NCBI RefSeq assembly: GCF_000756715.1
Contig: NZ_CCSE01000001.1
Coordinates: 558,001-622,000 of the forward strand
Reading direction: 5' to 3'
From: Jeotgalicoccus saudimassiliensis
GTDB lineage: Bacteria > Bacillota > Bacilli > Staphylococcales > Salinicoccaceae
Length of the DNA: 64,000 nucleotides
Each line of letters opens with the position of its first letter. Positions within the stretch are counted from its first letter, which is position 1. A program made the translations under genes and the position numbers. The notes below the pieces were generated by a model. The model was not told the DNA's origin. It worked only from the letters and a program-made list of their open reading frames with translations, and did no database searches. This document shows, in pieces, positions 1 through 7,774 of the stretch.

Positions 1-1
1 A

Positions 2-100
2 GAGCGCCATGTTGTACCGGATGAAGGTAAAGGCGTCATCAGCGGTGTCATTATCGATACCGACAGCAAAACGATTAAAAACTTTAAAATTGAAGAGTAG
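2..100 (+). CDS. ymdB: C-terminal end of YmdB-type metallophosphoesterase (partial)
   Basis: An open frame enters from the left edge and stops with TAG at 98-100. The last 32 residues (ERHVVPDEGKG..., then SGVIIDTDSKT, ending in KIEE) resemble the C-terminus of the TIGR00282 metallophosphoesterases such as Bacillus YmdB, whose family ends in a similar EGK...SGVVIDID...KIE stretch. YmdB is a 2',3'-cyclic-nucleotide phosphodiesterase linked to biofilm formation and sits near RNase Y and ricA in Firmicutes, which fits ricA lying 4 kb downstream. The homologue usually continues a few residues beyond this stop. The active-site domain is outside the window, so the call rests on the tail and the context. 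Confidence 0.62.
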   Translation, partial: ERHVVPDEGKGVISGVIIDTDSKTIKNFKIEE

Positions 101-108
101 TACGAGAG

Positions 109-147
109 CAAAAACGGATGTCACCAAAAATGGGGCGTCCGTTTTTA
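109..147 (+). terminator. Rho-independent terminator after ymdB
   Basis: AAAAACGGA (110-118) pairs with TCCGTTTTT (138-146) around a 19-nt loop. The 3' arm supplies the T run. It lies 9 bases after the stop of the upstream gene. Confidence 0.75.
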
Positions 148-205
148 CATTTAAAAATAAAATCAGCTAATCCGGACAAGTTTAGTGAAAATTATGTCAC
201 TTTTA

Positions 206-219
206 TGGCATAATATAAT
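206..219 (+). promoter_or_regulatory. Possible promoter of the ABC exporter operon
   Basis: TGG-CATAAT (206-214) looks like an extended -10 and overlaps a TATAAT at 214-219. No good -35 is visible. It lies between the ymdB terminator and the first ABC gene. Confidence 0.35.
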
Positions 220-303
220 TAATTCGGATTTCGAAAGAATATCATCGAAGGGGATTTGTAACAATTTGGCAGACACGTCACAGATACAAAGGGTGGTTTC
301 ACA

Positions 304-2025
304 ATGATTACAGTTTACCGTTATGCCATGAAATACAAATGGATGATTGTTATTGCTTTATTCTTTATGTTCGTCGAGTTAATCGTCGAGCTGATTCAGC
401 CGCTGTTTATCCAGCAGGTGATCGACAACGGGATTATGGTTAACAGTATCGACAATGTCATACTGTACCTGTTCATCATGTTCGGGGTGTCTTTAATTGC
501 GCTCATTGCAGGGATATTAAATACATATTTTACGAGCCACTTAACGAACATGTTCGGCTACGACCTCAGAATGGCGATTTTTACCCGTGTACAGCATTTT
601 ACGCTGGCGACGTTATCGCGCTTTTCAACGTCGAGTCTGATTACCCGCATGACGCAGGATGTGCTGCAGACTGAAATGCTGCTCTTTATGAGTTTACGCA
701 TACTGCTCCGTGCACCGCTGCTCGTTATCGGGTCGCTCGTCATGTCTTTCCTCGTCAACCCGACGCTCGGAATATATTTATCGCTGCTGACACCGGTTCT
801 CGTAATATTTCTGTTTTTTGCATCGAAAAAGGGTGCGGAAATTTTCTTAAGAGTACAGCACTGGCTGGACAGAATTAACCGTTTTATTCAGCAGAATTTA
901 GAAGCTGTCAGACTGATAAAAGCTAATGATACGGGAGATTACGAAACCGGGAAGTTTGCGAAAGTTGCAGCTAAACTGCGCGACGATACAGTATTTGCAC
1001 TTCGTTTAATGGAATCTATACTTCCGGTTCTTCTTCTTATAATGAACGGCAGTCTGCTGCTCGTTCTGTGGGTGGCGTCAGATCTTCTGCAGGCGAATGA
1101 AGTCGCAGTCGGTGAAATTGTCGCAGTCATTAACTACGCTCTCCGTATGCAGGGCGGTTTTTCGATGTTTGCGTTTCTGATTATCGCGACGTCACGTGCG
1201 AAAGCTTCCAGTGACCGTATCAGTGAAATCCTTCATGCACCGGTTGCTGTTTTGGAAAAGGAAACGTTTGAATCAGCAGACAGTACCGGCACTGTTAAGT
1301 TTGAGAATGTGTCATTTAAATATCCGAATACGGGACGCTACGTACTGAAAGATGTTTCATTTGAAATTCACGATAATGAGAACTTCGTCATAATGGGTGG
1401 GACCGGTTCCGGTAAGAGTTCTTTAATCAGTCTCATACCGAATATGTACGATGCAACAGCCGGTAAAGTAATCGTTAACGGTAAAAATGTACAGGACTGG
1501 CATACAGGAGAGCTCAGACAGGCGATTGGTTACGTGCCGCAGCGTGCGATTCTTTTTACCGGCAGTATATACGAAAACCTGTTATGGGGGAATCTGCAGG
1601 CTGAAGAGGATGACGTATTCATGTCGTCAGAAAAAGCACAGATTCACGATAATATTATGAACTTTGATGATACTTATGAAACGCCGGTCGGACAGATGGG
1701 TGTCACATTATCCGGAGGTCAGAAACAGCGCCTGTCTATTGCACGTGCACTTGTGAGAAAGCCGTCCATTCTCATACTGGATGATTCGACATCGGCGCTC
1801 GATGTCAGAACGGAGAATAATCTGTGGGATGCGCTGGATGGGGAGAATGTTACGCGTATTGTCATTACGCAGAAGATTTCGACTGCTGAACAGGCAGATC
1901 GTGTACTGCTGCTTGACGATGGTGAGATTTCAGCACTCGGGACTCATGATGAGCTGCTGGCAACGTCACCGCTCTACAGAGAGATTTACGAATCGCAGAA
2001 AAAAGGGGGCCATCTCGATGAGTAA
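304..2025 (+). CDS. ABC exporter half-transporter with degenerate Walker B (BmrC/YheI-like)
   Basis: This 573-aa half-transporter has an N-terminal six-helix ABC exporter membrane domain (about residues 1-300) followed by a nucleotide-binding domain. Walker A is GGTGSGKSS (K371), the signature is a canonical LSGGQ (469-473), and Walker B is ILILDD with Asp494 in place of the catalytic Glu. The partner gene overlaps by 8 bp and has the reciprocal arrangement, as in heterodimeric exporters such as BmrCD and TM287/288 with one degenerate ATP site. The start is ATG 304, 7 nt after AAAGGGTGG. Family knowledge points to export of drugs, lipids or peptides; the substrate cannot be read from the sequence. 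Confidence 0.88.
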   Translation: MITVYRYAMKYKWMIVIALFFMFVELIVELIQPLFIQQVIDNGIMVNSIDNVILYLFIMFGVSLIALIAGILNTYFTSHLTNMFGYDLRMAIFTRVQHFTLATLSRFSTSSLITRMTQDVLQTEMLLFMSLRILLRAPLLVIGSLVMSFLVNPTLGIYLSLLTPVLVIFLFFASKKGAEIFLRVQHWLDRINRFIQQNLEAVRLIKANDTGDYETGKFAKVAAKLRDDTVFALRLMESILPVLLLIMNGSLLLVLWVASDLLQANEVAVGEIVAVINYALRMQGGFSMFAFLIIATSRAKASSDRISEILHAPVAVLEKETFESADSTGTVKFENVSFKYPNTGRYVLKDVSFEIHDNENFVIMGGTGSGKSSLISLIPNMYDATAGKVIVNGKNVQDWHTGELRQAIGYVPQRAILFTGSIYENLLWGNLQAEEDDVFMSSEKAQIHDNIMNFDDTYETPVGQMGVTLSGGQKQRLSIARALVRKPSILILDDSTSALDVRTENNLWDALDGENVTRIVITQKISTAEQADRVLLLDDGEISALGTHDELLATSPLYREIYESQKKGGHLDE

Positions 2026-3835
2026 CTTTTTTGCAAGGCCATTCGGGCATGAGCGCCTGATTACGCAGGCGGATATTAAAAAGGCGAGACGGACCAACAA
2101 AAACAAAGCGGAAAACATGGGAGCGACGCTAAAACGTATTTGGCAGTTTATGCGCGGAGAACGAAAGCGTCTGTACTTCATCATTGCGCTCGTTGTCGTT
2201 ACGAGTCTTCTCAGCATTGTCGGCCCGTTTTTAGTCGGTCGTATCGTAGATGATTACTTTATCCCTCGTGAGTTTGACGGACTGTTACGCATACTGATGA
2301 TTTTGCTCGCATCGTATATCATGCTGTCGGCAACGACATTTATTCAGGCGTATCTGATGGTCGGTCTGTCGCAGCGGACGATTTACAAATTGAGGCACCG
2401 CCTGTTTGAACATATGCAGGAGCTGCCGGTGACTTTTTACGATAAGCGTCAGCACGGTGAGTTAATGAGCCGGATGACGAATGATATAGAAACATTGTCA
2501 CAGACGATGAACTCGTCATTCATTCAGTTTACGACGAGTATCGTCACGCTGGTCGGGACGTTTTCGGTCATGCTTTACTTAAGCCCGCTGTTAACATTCC
2601 TGACAGCACTCATTATTCCGATACTGATTGTCAGCGTCCGGTTCATTACAAACCGCACCGGGCCGCTGTATAAAATGCGTCAGCGCCGTACAGGTGAACT
2701 GAACGGCTACATTGAAGAGATCGTTTCAGGGCAGGAAATTGTTAAAGTGTTCTCGCAGGAAGAGCGTGCGGTGGATAATTTTGAAAGCCGTGCGAAAAAC
2801 TTAAGAGAAGTGACGTTCTGGGCCAACCTGTACTCGGGGTTCATTCCTAAAATAATGAACATGCTGAACAACCTGTCATTTACGATAGTTGCAGGGGCAG
2901 GGGGGATTCTCGCACTGACGACAAACGGTGTTGTCACTGTCGGAATAATTGTCGTATTCGCGGAATACGCCCGCCAGTTTACGCGCCCGCTCGCTGATTT
3001 ATCGAACCAGTTAAACCAGGTGCTCTCGGCAGTCGCAGGGGCAGAGCGCGTGTTCCACATTCTCGATACACCTGCCGAAAAAGATGACGGTAAAATTACT
3101 GATAAAACGATTCGCGGGCATATCGAATTTGAAAATGTGACGTTCTCGTACAGTAAACAGCAGCAGAAACCGACGATTAAAAATCTGTCATTCGACGTGA
3201 GTGCAGGCGAATCGGTCGCATTAATCGGTGCGACAGGTGCAGGGAAAACGACTGTCATGCAGCTGCTCGCCAGATTTTATGAGACGGACAAAGGACGCAT
3301 TCTCGTCGACGGTGAAAACATTAAAGATTATACGAGAACGAATATCCGTTCACAGACAGCATTCGTGCTGCAGGACCCGTATCTGTTCGAAGCGACCATC
3401 CGCGAAAATATCCGTTACGGCAGAATGGATGCGACAGACGATGAAGTAATTGAAGCGGCGAAAGTGGCTAATGCCCACGACTTCATTATGACGCTCGAGC
3501 AGGGTTACGACACTGTGCTCGATCTGGATGAGGGCTTTATCTCACAGGGGCAGAAGCAGCTGATTTCAATTGCCCGTGCGTTAATTACAGACCCGGCAAT
3601 ACTGCTCCTTGATGAGGCGACGTCAAGTATCGACACGATTACCGAGTTGAAGATTCAGGAATCACTCGAACGTCTGATGAAAGGGCGGACGAGTATTATT
3701 ATCGCCCACAGGCTGAATACCATTAAAGCGGTCGACCGTATATTCGTGCTCGGGCAGGGAGAAATGCTTGAAGCGGGAACAGAAGAGGAGCTGCTGAAAC
3801 TGGAAGGCAAATACTACGATATGGTCAATCAGTAA
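2018..3835 (+). CDS. ABC exporter half-transporter with degenerate signature (BmrD/YheH-like)
   Basis: This is a 605-aa exporter half with a roughly 95-residue N-terminal extension before or into TM1, a membrane domain, and a nucleotide-binding domain. Walker A is GATGAGKTT (K410), Walker B is ILLLDE with the catalytic Glu533 present, but the signature is ISQGQ (508-512) instead of LSGGQ. With the partner's Asp494 this predicts one consensus and one degenerate ATP site at the heterodimer interface. I chose ATG 2018 because AAAAAGGGGG lies just upstream. The open frame extends further upstream inside the previous gene, but that part reads as an out-of-frame shadow. The gene overlaps its partner by 8 bp, so translation is probably coupled. 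Confidence 0.88.
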   Translation: MSNFFARPFGHERLITQADIKKARRTNKNKAENMGATLKRIWQFMRGERKRLYFIIALVVVTSLLSIVGPFLVGRIVDDYFIPREFDGLLRILMILLASYIMLSATTFIQAYLMVGLSQRTIYKLRHRLFEHMQELPVTFYDKRQHGELMSRMTNDIETLSQTMNSSFIQFTTSIVTLVGTFSVMLYLSPLLTFLTALIIPILIVSVRFITNRTGPLYKMRQRRTGELNGYIEEIVSGQEIVKVFSQEERAVDNFESRAKNLREVTFWANLYSGFIPKIMNMLNNLSFTIVAGAGGILALTTNGVVTVGIIVVFAEYARQFTRPLADLSNQLNQVLSAVAGAERVFHILDTPAEKDDGKITDKTIRGHIEFENVTFSYSKQQQKPTIKNLSFDVSAGESVALIGATGAGKTTVMQLLARFYETDKGRILVDGENIKDYTRTNIRSQTAFVLQDPYLFEATIRENIRYGRMDATDDEVIEAAKVANAHDFIMTLEQGYDTVLDLDEGFISQGQKQLISIARALITDPAILLLDEATSSIDTITELKIQESLERLMKGRTSIIIAHRLNTIKAVDRIFVLGQGEMLEAGTEEELLKLEGKYYDMVNQ

Positions 3836-3904
3836 ATAGACCGGTTGCCGGAAATTTTACAAGCTGCACAAACTTGAGTTAAGATGGAATCAACTGAATA
3901 AAGC

Positions 3905-3985
3905 ACACCACTGGAGGTGCCCTTATGGGCTGAGAAACACTCTTAATACCTGATCTGGATTATGCCAGCGTAGGGAAGTGGCATA
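3905..3985 (+). promoter_or_regulatory. TPP (THI-box) riboswitch
   Basis: The conserved THI elements appear in order: GGAGGTGCCC, GGGCTGAGA (3928-3936), ACCTGATCTGGAT (3948-3960), then ATGCCAGCGTAGGGA (3962-3975). CCACT and AGTGG can close helix P1. A terminator follows at 3995. Binding of thiamine pyrophosphate normally favours termination. The next gene is ricA, not a thiamine gene; thiW comes second. The GCATA...TATGC pair (3981-3997) overlaps both P1 and the terminator arm and could act as antiterminator. Confidence 0.93.
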
Positions 3986-3994
3986 GATTCGTTA

Positions 3995-4027
3995 TGCACA
4001 CTCCAGGACTAGAGTGTGCATTTTTGT
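3995..4027 (+). terminator. Terminator of the TPP riboswitch
   Basis: TGCACACTC (3995-4003) pairs with GAGTGTGCA (4012-4020), followed by TTTTTGT. Its position 10 bases after the riboswitch core marks it as the expression platform. Confidence 0.88.
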
Positions 4028-4056
4028 ACTTTGACAAGCGAATCAGGAGATTTACA

Positions 4057-4085
4057 TTTAATAAATGGGAGCTTTCATATATAAT
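4057..4085 (+). promoter_or_regulatory. Possible ricA promoter downstream of the riboswitch terminator
   Basis: TATAAT is at 4080-4085, with a weak -35 (TTTAAT, 4057-4062) at 17-nt spacing. If real, ricA escapes riboswitch control. Confidence 0.35.
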
Positions 4086-4121
4086 GAATGATATATAACA
4101 ACTAAAAGGTGGAACTTCTAA

Positions 4122-4556
4122 ATGTATACAAAGGATGAAATAATAGAAGAGGCGAAAAAGCTTGGTAAAATGATGTCTGAAACTGAGCAGGTCGAGTTCT
4201 TTAAAAAAGCGGAAGAAAAAATTCATGAGAATCAGGAAATCCGTGAAAAAATGGCCAGCCTGAAAAGTCTTCAGCAGCAGGCAGTAAACTTCCAAAACTA
4301 CGGTAAGGAACGTGCTTACAAAATGACGGAAGAAAAACTTGCTAAAATCGAACAGGAATTAGACGACATGCCGCTTGTAGACCAGTTCAAAGAATCACAG
4401 GCAGGCGTGAACGAGCTTCTTCAAATGGTTTCGCACGCAATCAGCTCAACTGTAACGAGCGAAATTATCGAATCAACAGGCGGAGATTTGATGCAGGGCG
4501 AAACAGGTGCTGCAATCCGCAACAAGCCGAACCGCGATCCGGATCAGTTTAAATAA
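4122..4556 (+). CDS. ricA: RicA (YmcA), RicAFT mRNA-maturation complex subunit
   Basis: This is a 144-aa, all-helical protein of the YlbF/YmcA (DUF964) family: N-terminal MYTKDEIIEEAKKLG, a central charged helix, then the conserved LLQMVSHAISSTVTSEII and STGGDL stretch (about 105-125). RicA works with RicF and RicT to steer RNase Y in mRNA processing and affects competence and biofilm formation in Bacillus. The AAAAGGTGG ribosome binding site precedes ATG 4122. The protein has no cysteine at all, which is unexpected if it helps hold the Fe-S clusters reported for the Bacillus complex. It lies between a TPP riboswitch and thiW and has its own terminator. Confidence 0.88.
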   Translation: MYTKDEIIEEAKKLGKMMSETEQVEFFKKAEEKIHENQEIREKMASLKSLQQQAVNFQNYGKERAYKMTEEKLAKIEQELDDMPLVDQFKESQAGVNELLQMVSHAISSTVTSEIIESTGGDLMQGETGAAIRNKPNRDPDQFK

Positions 4557-4568
4557 GCCGCATATTAA

Positions 4569-4620
4569 ATGGTGTTGAAATCTCTTGATATAAGAGCATT
4601 TCAGCACCATTTTTCTTTTT
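4569..4620 (+). terminator. Terminator between ricA and thiW
   Basis: The 13-bp stem ATGGTGTTGAAAT/ATTTCAGCACCAT (4569-4581 with 4598-4610) has an inner CTCTT/AAGAG helix and is followed by TTTTCTTTTT. It would reduce read-through from ricA into thiW. Confidence 0.88.
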
Positions 4621-4673
4621 TATTTAATTGAACTCATACGGCCCCATAAACAAACAGCACAGCCAGACTAAAA

Positions 4674-4689
4674 AGGAGGAACTACAATT
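4674..4689 (+). promoter_or_regulatory. Ribosome binding site and probable ATT start codon of thiW
   Basis: AGGAGG (4674-4679) lies 7 nt before an in-frame ATT (4687-4689). The first ATG (4708) is 28 nt from this site and has no other ribosome binding site. The seven added codons read xNKLTKN, a normal ThiW-type beginning. Confidence 0.65.
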
Positions 4690-5175
4690 AATAAACTTAC
4701 TAAAAATATGACCTACACCGCAGCTTTCGTCGCTTTAAACGTAATTTTAAGTACAGTCGTTACGATTCCCATCGGCATTATCAGGGCAGCACCGGTTCAG
4801 CATCTCATCAATGTGCTCGGTGCGGTTTTAACCGGGCCGTGGGTCATCGTGCAGGCGTTTATCTCGTCGACCATCAGAGTACTATTCGGTACGGGTACAG
4901 TGTTCGCGTACCCCGGCAGTATGATCGGCGCGCTCGCGGCCTGGCTCCTGTACAAATACACTAAAAAGCTGTCGCTCGCAGCCATGGGTGAAGTACTCGG
5001 CACCGGCGTCATCGGTGCCCTCAGCCTGTACCCGCTCATCATCGTTTTAGAACTCGATGAGAGCCTGTTCACGATTGTCGCAGCAGCATTTCTCGTATCG
5101 AGCTTTATCGGTGCGGGGCTCTCTTTTATCATCCTGAAACAATTGGAAAAACACGGGGTCTTACTGCGGATATAA
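4687..5175 (+). CDS. thiW: ThiW, substrate-binding (S) component of a thiamine-precursor ECF transporter
   Basis: This is a hydrophobic protein of about 162 aa with five or six membrane segments and an AAFVALNVILS first helix. The RAAPVQHLINVLGAVLTGPW and FGTGTVFAYPGSMIGAL motifs are typical of the ThiW family. ThiW is thought to bind the thiazole precursor hydroxyethylthiazole and to use a shared ECF energising module encoded elsewhere. I place the start at ATT 4687 because a perfect AGGAGG is 7 nt upstream; the ATG at 4708 would give 155 aa and lacks a ribosome binding site. No promoter is evident after the ricA terminator. The TPP riboswitch further upstream fits its function, although ricA intervenes. 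Confidence 0.83.
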   Translation: MNKLTKNMTYTAAFVALNVILSTVVTIPIGIIRAAPVQHLINVLGAVLTGPWVIVQAFISSTIRVLFGTGTVFAYPGSMIGALAAWLLYKYTKKLSLAAMGEVLGTGVIGALSLYPLIIVLELDESLFTIVAAAFLVSSFIGAGLSFIILKQLEKHGVLLRI

Positions 5176-5186
5176 GCATGCACGCG

Positions 5187-5195
5187 TGTTATAAT
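5187..5195 (+). promoter_or_regulatory. Extended -10 promoter of the mutSL operon
   Basis: TG-T-TATAAT (5187-5195) is a perfect extended -10, 32 nt before mutS. The -35 is poor, which is common for this promoter class. Confidence 0.6.
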
Positions 5196-5227
5196 AATAC
5201 GACAAGATTAATTTAGGAAGTGTTAAA

Positions 5228-7771
5228 ATGCGGGAACCAACACCGATGATGAAGCAGTATTTTTCAATTAAGGATAATCATCCGGACAGTCTGCTTTTAT
5301 TCAGACTTGGAGATTTTTACGAGCTCTTTTACGACGATGCAGTCACTGCAGCGAAAGTGCTCGAAATTACATTAACTTCACGCGATAAAAGCAAGGATCC
5401 GATACCGATGTGCGGCGTGCCGTACCATTCTGCGCGTAACTATATAGCGAAACTGATCGACAATGGATATAAAGTAGCAATCTGTGAACAGATGGAAGAT
5501 CCGACAGAGACAAAAGGCATGGTCAAAAGAGAAGTGGTCCGTGTCATAACGCCCGGAACATTAATTGATGACTTCGGCATGGATGACGGGGCGAGCAACT
5601 TCATTCTAGCAGTGCATGAGACGGATGAGAGAACAGAAGTCAGCTATGCGGATATTTCGACAGGTGAAATTTTTGCGTTTTCAACAAGTGACGAGACGGA
5701 ACTGAAGAGTGAAATTGAAACGCTCGGTGCCCGTGAACTTGTCACGAACGCTGAAAGTGAACATATCATTCACCGGATTTATAATGACCCGCCGCTTTAC
5801 ACGGTTTTTGAAGCGGATGAGCCGGCGGATTACGACTATGAAGATGATATCGATGAGCATCGTGCAATCAATCTGCTGTTAAACTATATACGAAAGCAGA
5901 ACATGCAGGAACTGAAGCATTTAAAAACGGTTGAAAAACACCGCATCAATACGTTTATGAAACTGAATTATGCAGCCATCTCGAACCTTGAACTGCTGGA
6001 AAATATTCAGACGAAAAAAGTGAAAGGTTCATTGTTCTGGTATTTAAACCGTACTGAAACACCGATGGGTAAACGCATGCTCAGAAAACTGATCGAGCGG
6101 CCGCTCGTCTCGAAGAAGGAAATTGAAAACCGCCAGAGTATCGTGACGACGCTAATCGACAACTTTACCGAGCGGGAGCAGCTGTCAAACATTTTAAACG
6201 ATGTTTACGATATCGAACGGCTTGTCGGACGGCTTGCATTCAACAACGTTGACGTTAAAGATTTAGTGCAGCTCCGTGATTCTCTTTACGGTCTGCCTGA
6301 GTTAAAGACGGTACTCGAATCATTAAAACTGACAGACAACAAAACATTCAGCAACTTCGACAGTATGGAAGATGCGTATGAACGTCTCGAAGTACTGACG
6401 GATACTCCGCCGAAAACTATCCGTGAAGGAAAAATTTTCAAAGACGGAGTCAGCGAAGAGCTGGACAACTTAAGAGATATCAGCACGAACGCGCGTACAT
6501 GGCTGAACAACTATCTTGAGACAGAAAAAGAACGTACAGGCATTAAAAATCTGAAGATCGGCTTTAACAAAGTATTCGGTTATTACCTTGAAATTTCCAA
6601 AGTACAGGCAATGAACTTCGATGCGGAAAAATTCGAGTATAACCGTAAGCAGACACTGACGAATGCCGAGCGTTTTATTACACCGGAGCTTAAAGAGATG
6701 GAAAGTCAAATACTGACTGCAGAAGATGACAGCATTAAGCTTGAATTCAACATGTTTACCGAACTCCGTACAGACATGATGGAATACATCACGCGTCTGC
6801 AGCGGACGGCGGAGCAGATTTCGACACTCGATACGCTGATTTCATTCGCGCTCGTGTCGAACGACTACCATCTGACAACGCCGGAATTCTCCTCAGACAA
6901 ATCGATTAAACTCGTCGATGCGCGTCATCCGATCGTGGAACGCATGCTGAACGAAAACACGTATGTGCCAAACGACTTAACGATGTCGAAAGACAATTTT
7001 ATATATCTGATTACAGGTCCGAATATGTCCGGTAAATCAACGTATATGCGTCAGGTGGCATTAATCATCATTATGGCCCAGATAGGCATGAGAGTACCTG
7101 CCGCGAGCGCGAAGGTCCCGATATTTGATGCGATCTATACACGTATCGGAGCGAGCGATGATTTATCGAGCGGTAAATCGACATTTATGATTGAGATGAT
7201 GGAAGCCAATACAGCGCTGCAGCACGCGACGAAAGACTCGCTGTTAATATTCGATGAGATCGGCCGGGGAACGAGCACATACGACGGTATGGCGCTTGCA
7301 CAGGCAATGCTCGTGTACATTCATGAAGAGATTGGCGCGAAAACGTTATTTTCAACGCACTACCATGAACTGACGAACCTGGAAGATGAACTGACCGGAC
7401 TGCAGAACGTCCACGTTAAAGCGACGGAATACGACGGCAAACTCGTTTTCCTGCACAAAGTAAAACCGGGTGCAGTCGAGAAAAGTTACGGTATTCATGT
7501 GGCGAAACTGGCAGAACTGCCGGACCGTGTTACCGAACTGGCAGCCGAATATTTAAGCGGCTTTGAAAACCAGAAACACGACCGTGAACCACCACACCGT
7601 CAGGATGATATCTTCCAGCTGGAACTGCCGCTCGATGACAGCGAAACTGTTTCAAAAGACGATAAACAGCTCCTCGGGGAATTAACTGCACTTGACTTAA
7701 ATAATATGACGCCGATGGAGGCGCTGAATACATTGCACGGATTAGTAAACAAAGCACGCGGGGAGGGATAA
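5228..7771 (+). CDS. mutS: DNA mismatch repair ATPase MutS
   Basis: This is an 847-aa MutS1, the usual length. The N-terminal mismatch-recognition domain starts TPMMKQYFSIKDNHPDSLLLFRLGDFYELF, here shown only by its FYELF mark (Phe wedge followed by Glu, about residue 36). Connector, lever and clamp domains follow, then the ATPase with TGPNMSGKST (K603), a DEIGRGTST Walker B (DEIGRG), and STHYHEL. The C-terminal MutL/clamp-binding tail is present. It recognises mispairs and recruits MutL. The start is ATG 5228 after TAGGAAG. mutL follows after 3 bp, so the two are co-transcribed. Confidence 0.98.
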   Translation: MREPTPMMKQYFSIKDNHPDSLLLFRLGDFYELFYDDAVTAAKVLEITLTSRDKSKDPIPMCGVPYHSARNYIAKLIDNGYKVAICEQMEDPTETKGMVKREVVRVITPGTLIDDFGMDDGASNFILAVHETDERTEVSYADISTGEIFAFSTSDETELKSEIETLGARELVTNAESEHIIHRIYNDPPLYTVFEADEPADYDYEDDIDEHRAINLLLNYIRKQNMQELKHLKTVEKHRINTFMKLNYAAISNLELLENIQTKKVKGSLFWYLNRTETPMGKRMLRKLIERPLVSKKEIENRQSIVTTLIDNFTEREQLSNILNDVYDIERLVGRLAFNNVDVKDLVQLRDSLYGLPELKTVLESLKLTDNKTFSNFDSMEDAYERLEVLTDTPPKTIREGKIFKDGVSEELDNLRDISTNARTWLNNYLETEKERTGIKNLKIGFNKVFGYYLEISKVQAMNFDAEKFEYNRKQTLTNAERFITPELKEMESQILTAEDDSIKLEFNMFTELRTDMMEYITRLQRTAEQISTLDTLISFALVSNDYHLTTPEFSSDKSIKLVDARHPIVERMLNENTYVPNDLTMSKDNFIYLITGPNMSGKSTYMRQVALIIIMAQIGMRVPAASAKVPIFDAIYTRIGASDDLSSGKSTFMIEMMEANTALQHATKDSLLIFDEIGRGTSTYDGMALAQAMLVYIHEEIGAKTLFSTHYHELTNLEDELTGLQNVHVKATEYDGKLVFLHKVKPGAVEKSYGIHVAKLAELPDRVTELAAEYLSGFENQKHDREPPHRQDDIFQLELPLDDSETVSKDDKQLLGELTALDLNNMTPMEALNTLHGLVNKARGEG

Positions 7772-7774
7772 TTT

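Noticed and set aside
2707-3258. A 183-aa open frame on the minus strand
   Set aside because: It lies wholly inside the second ABC gene, has no ribosome binding site and reads as low-complexity shadow.
4031-4085. Perfect TTGACA (4031) and TATAAT (4080) as one ricA promoter
   Set aside because: They are 43 nt apart, too far for one promoter.
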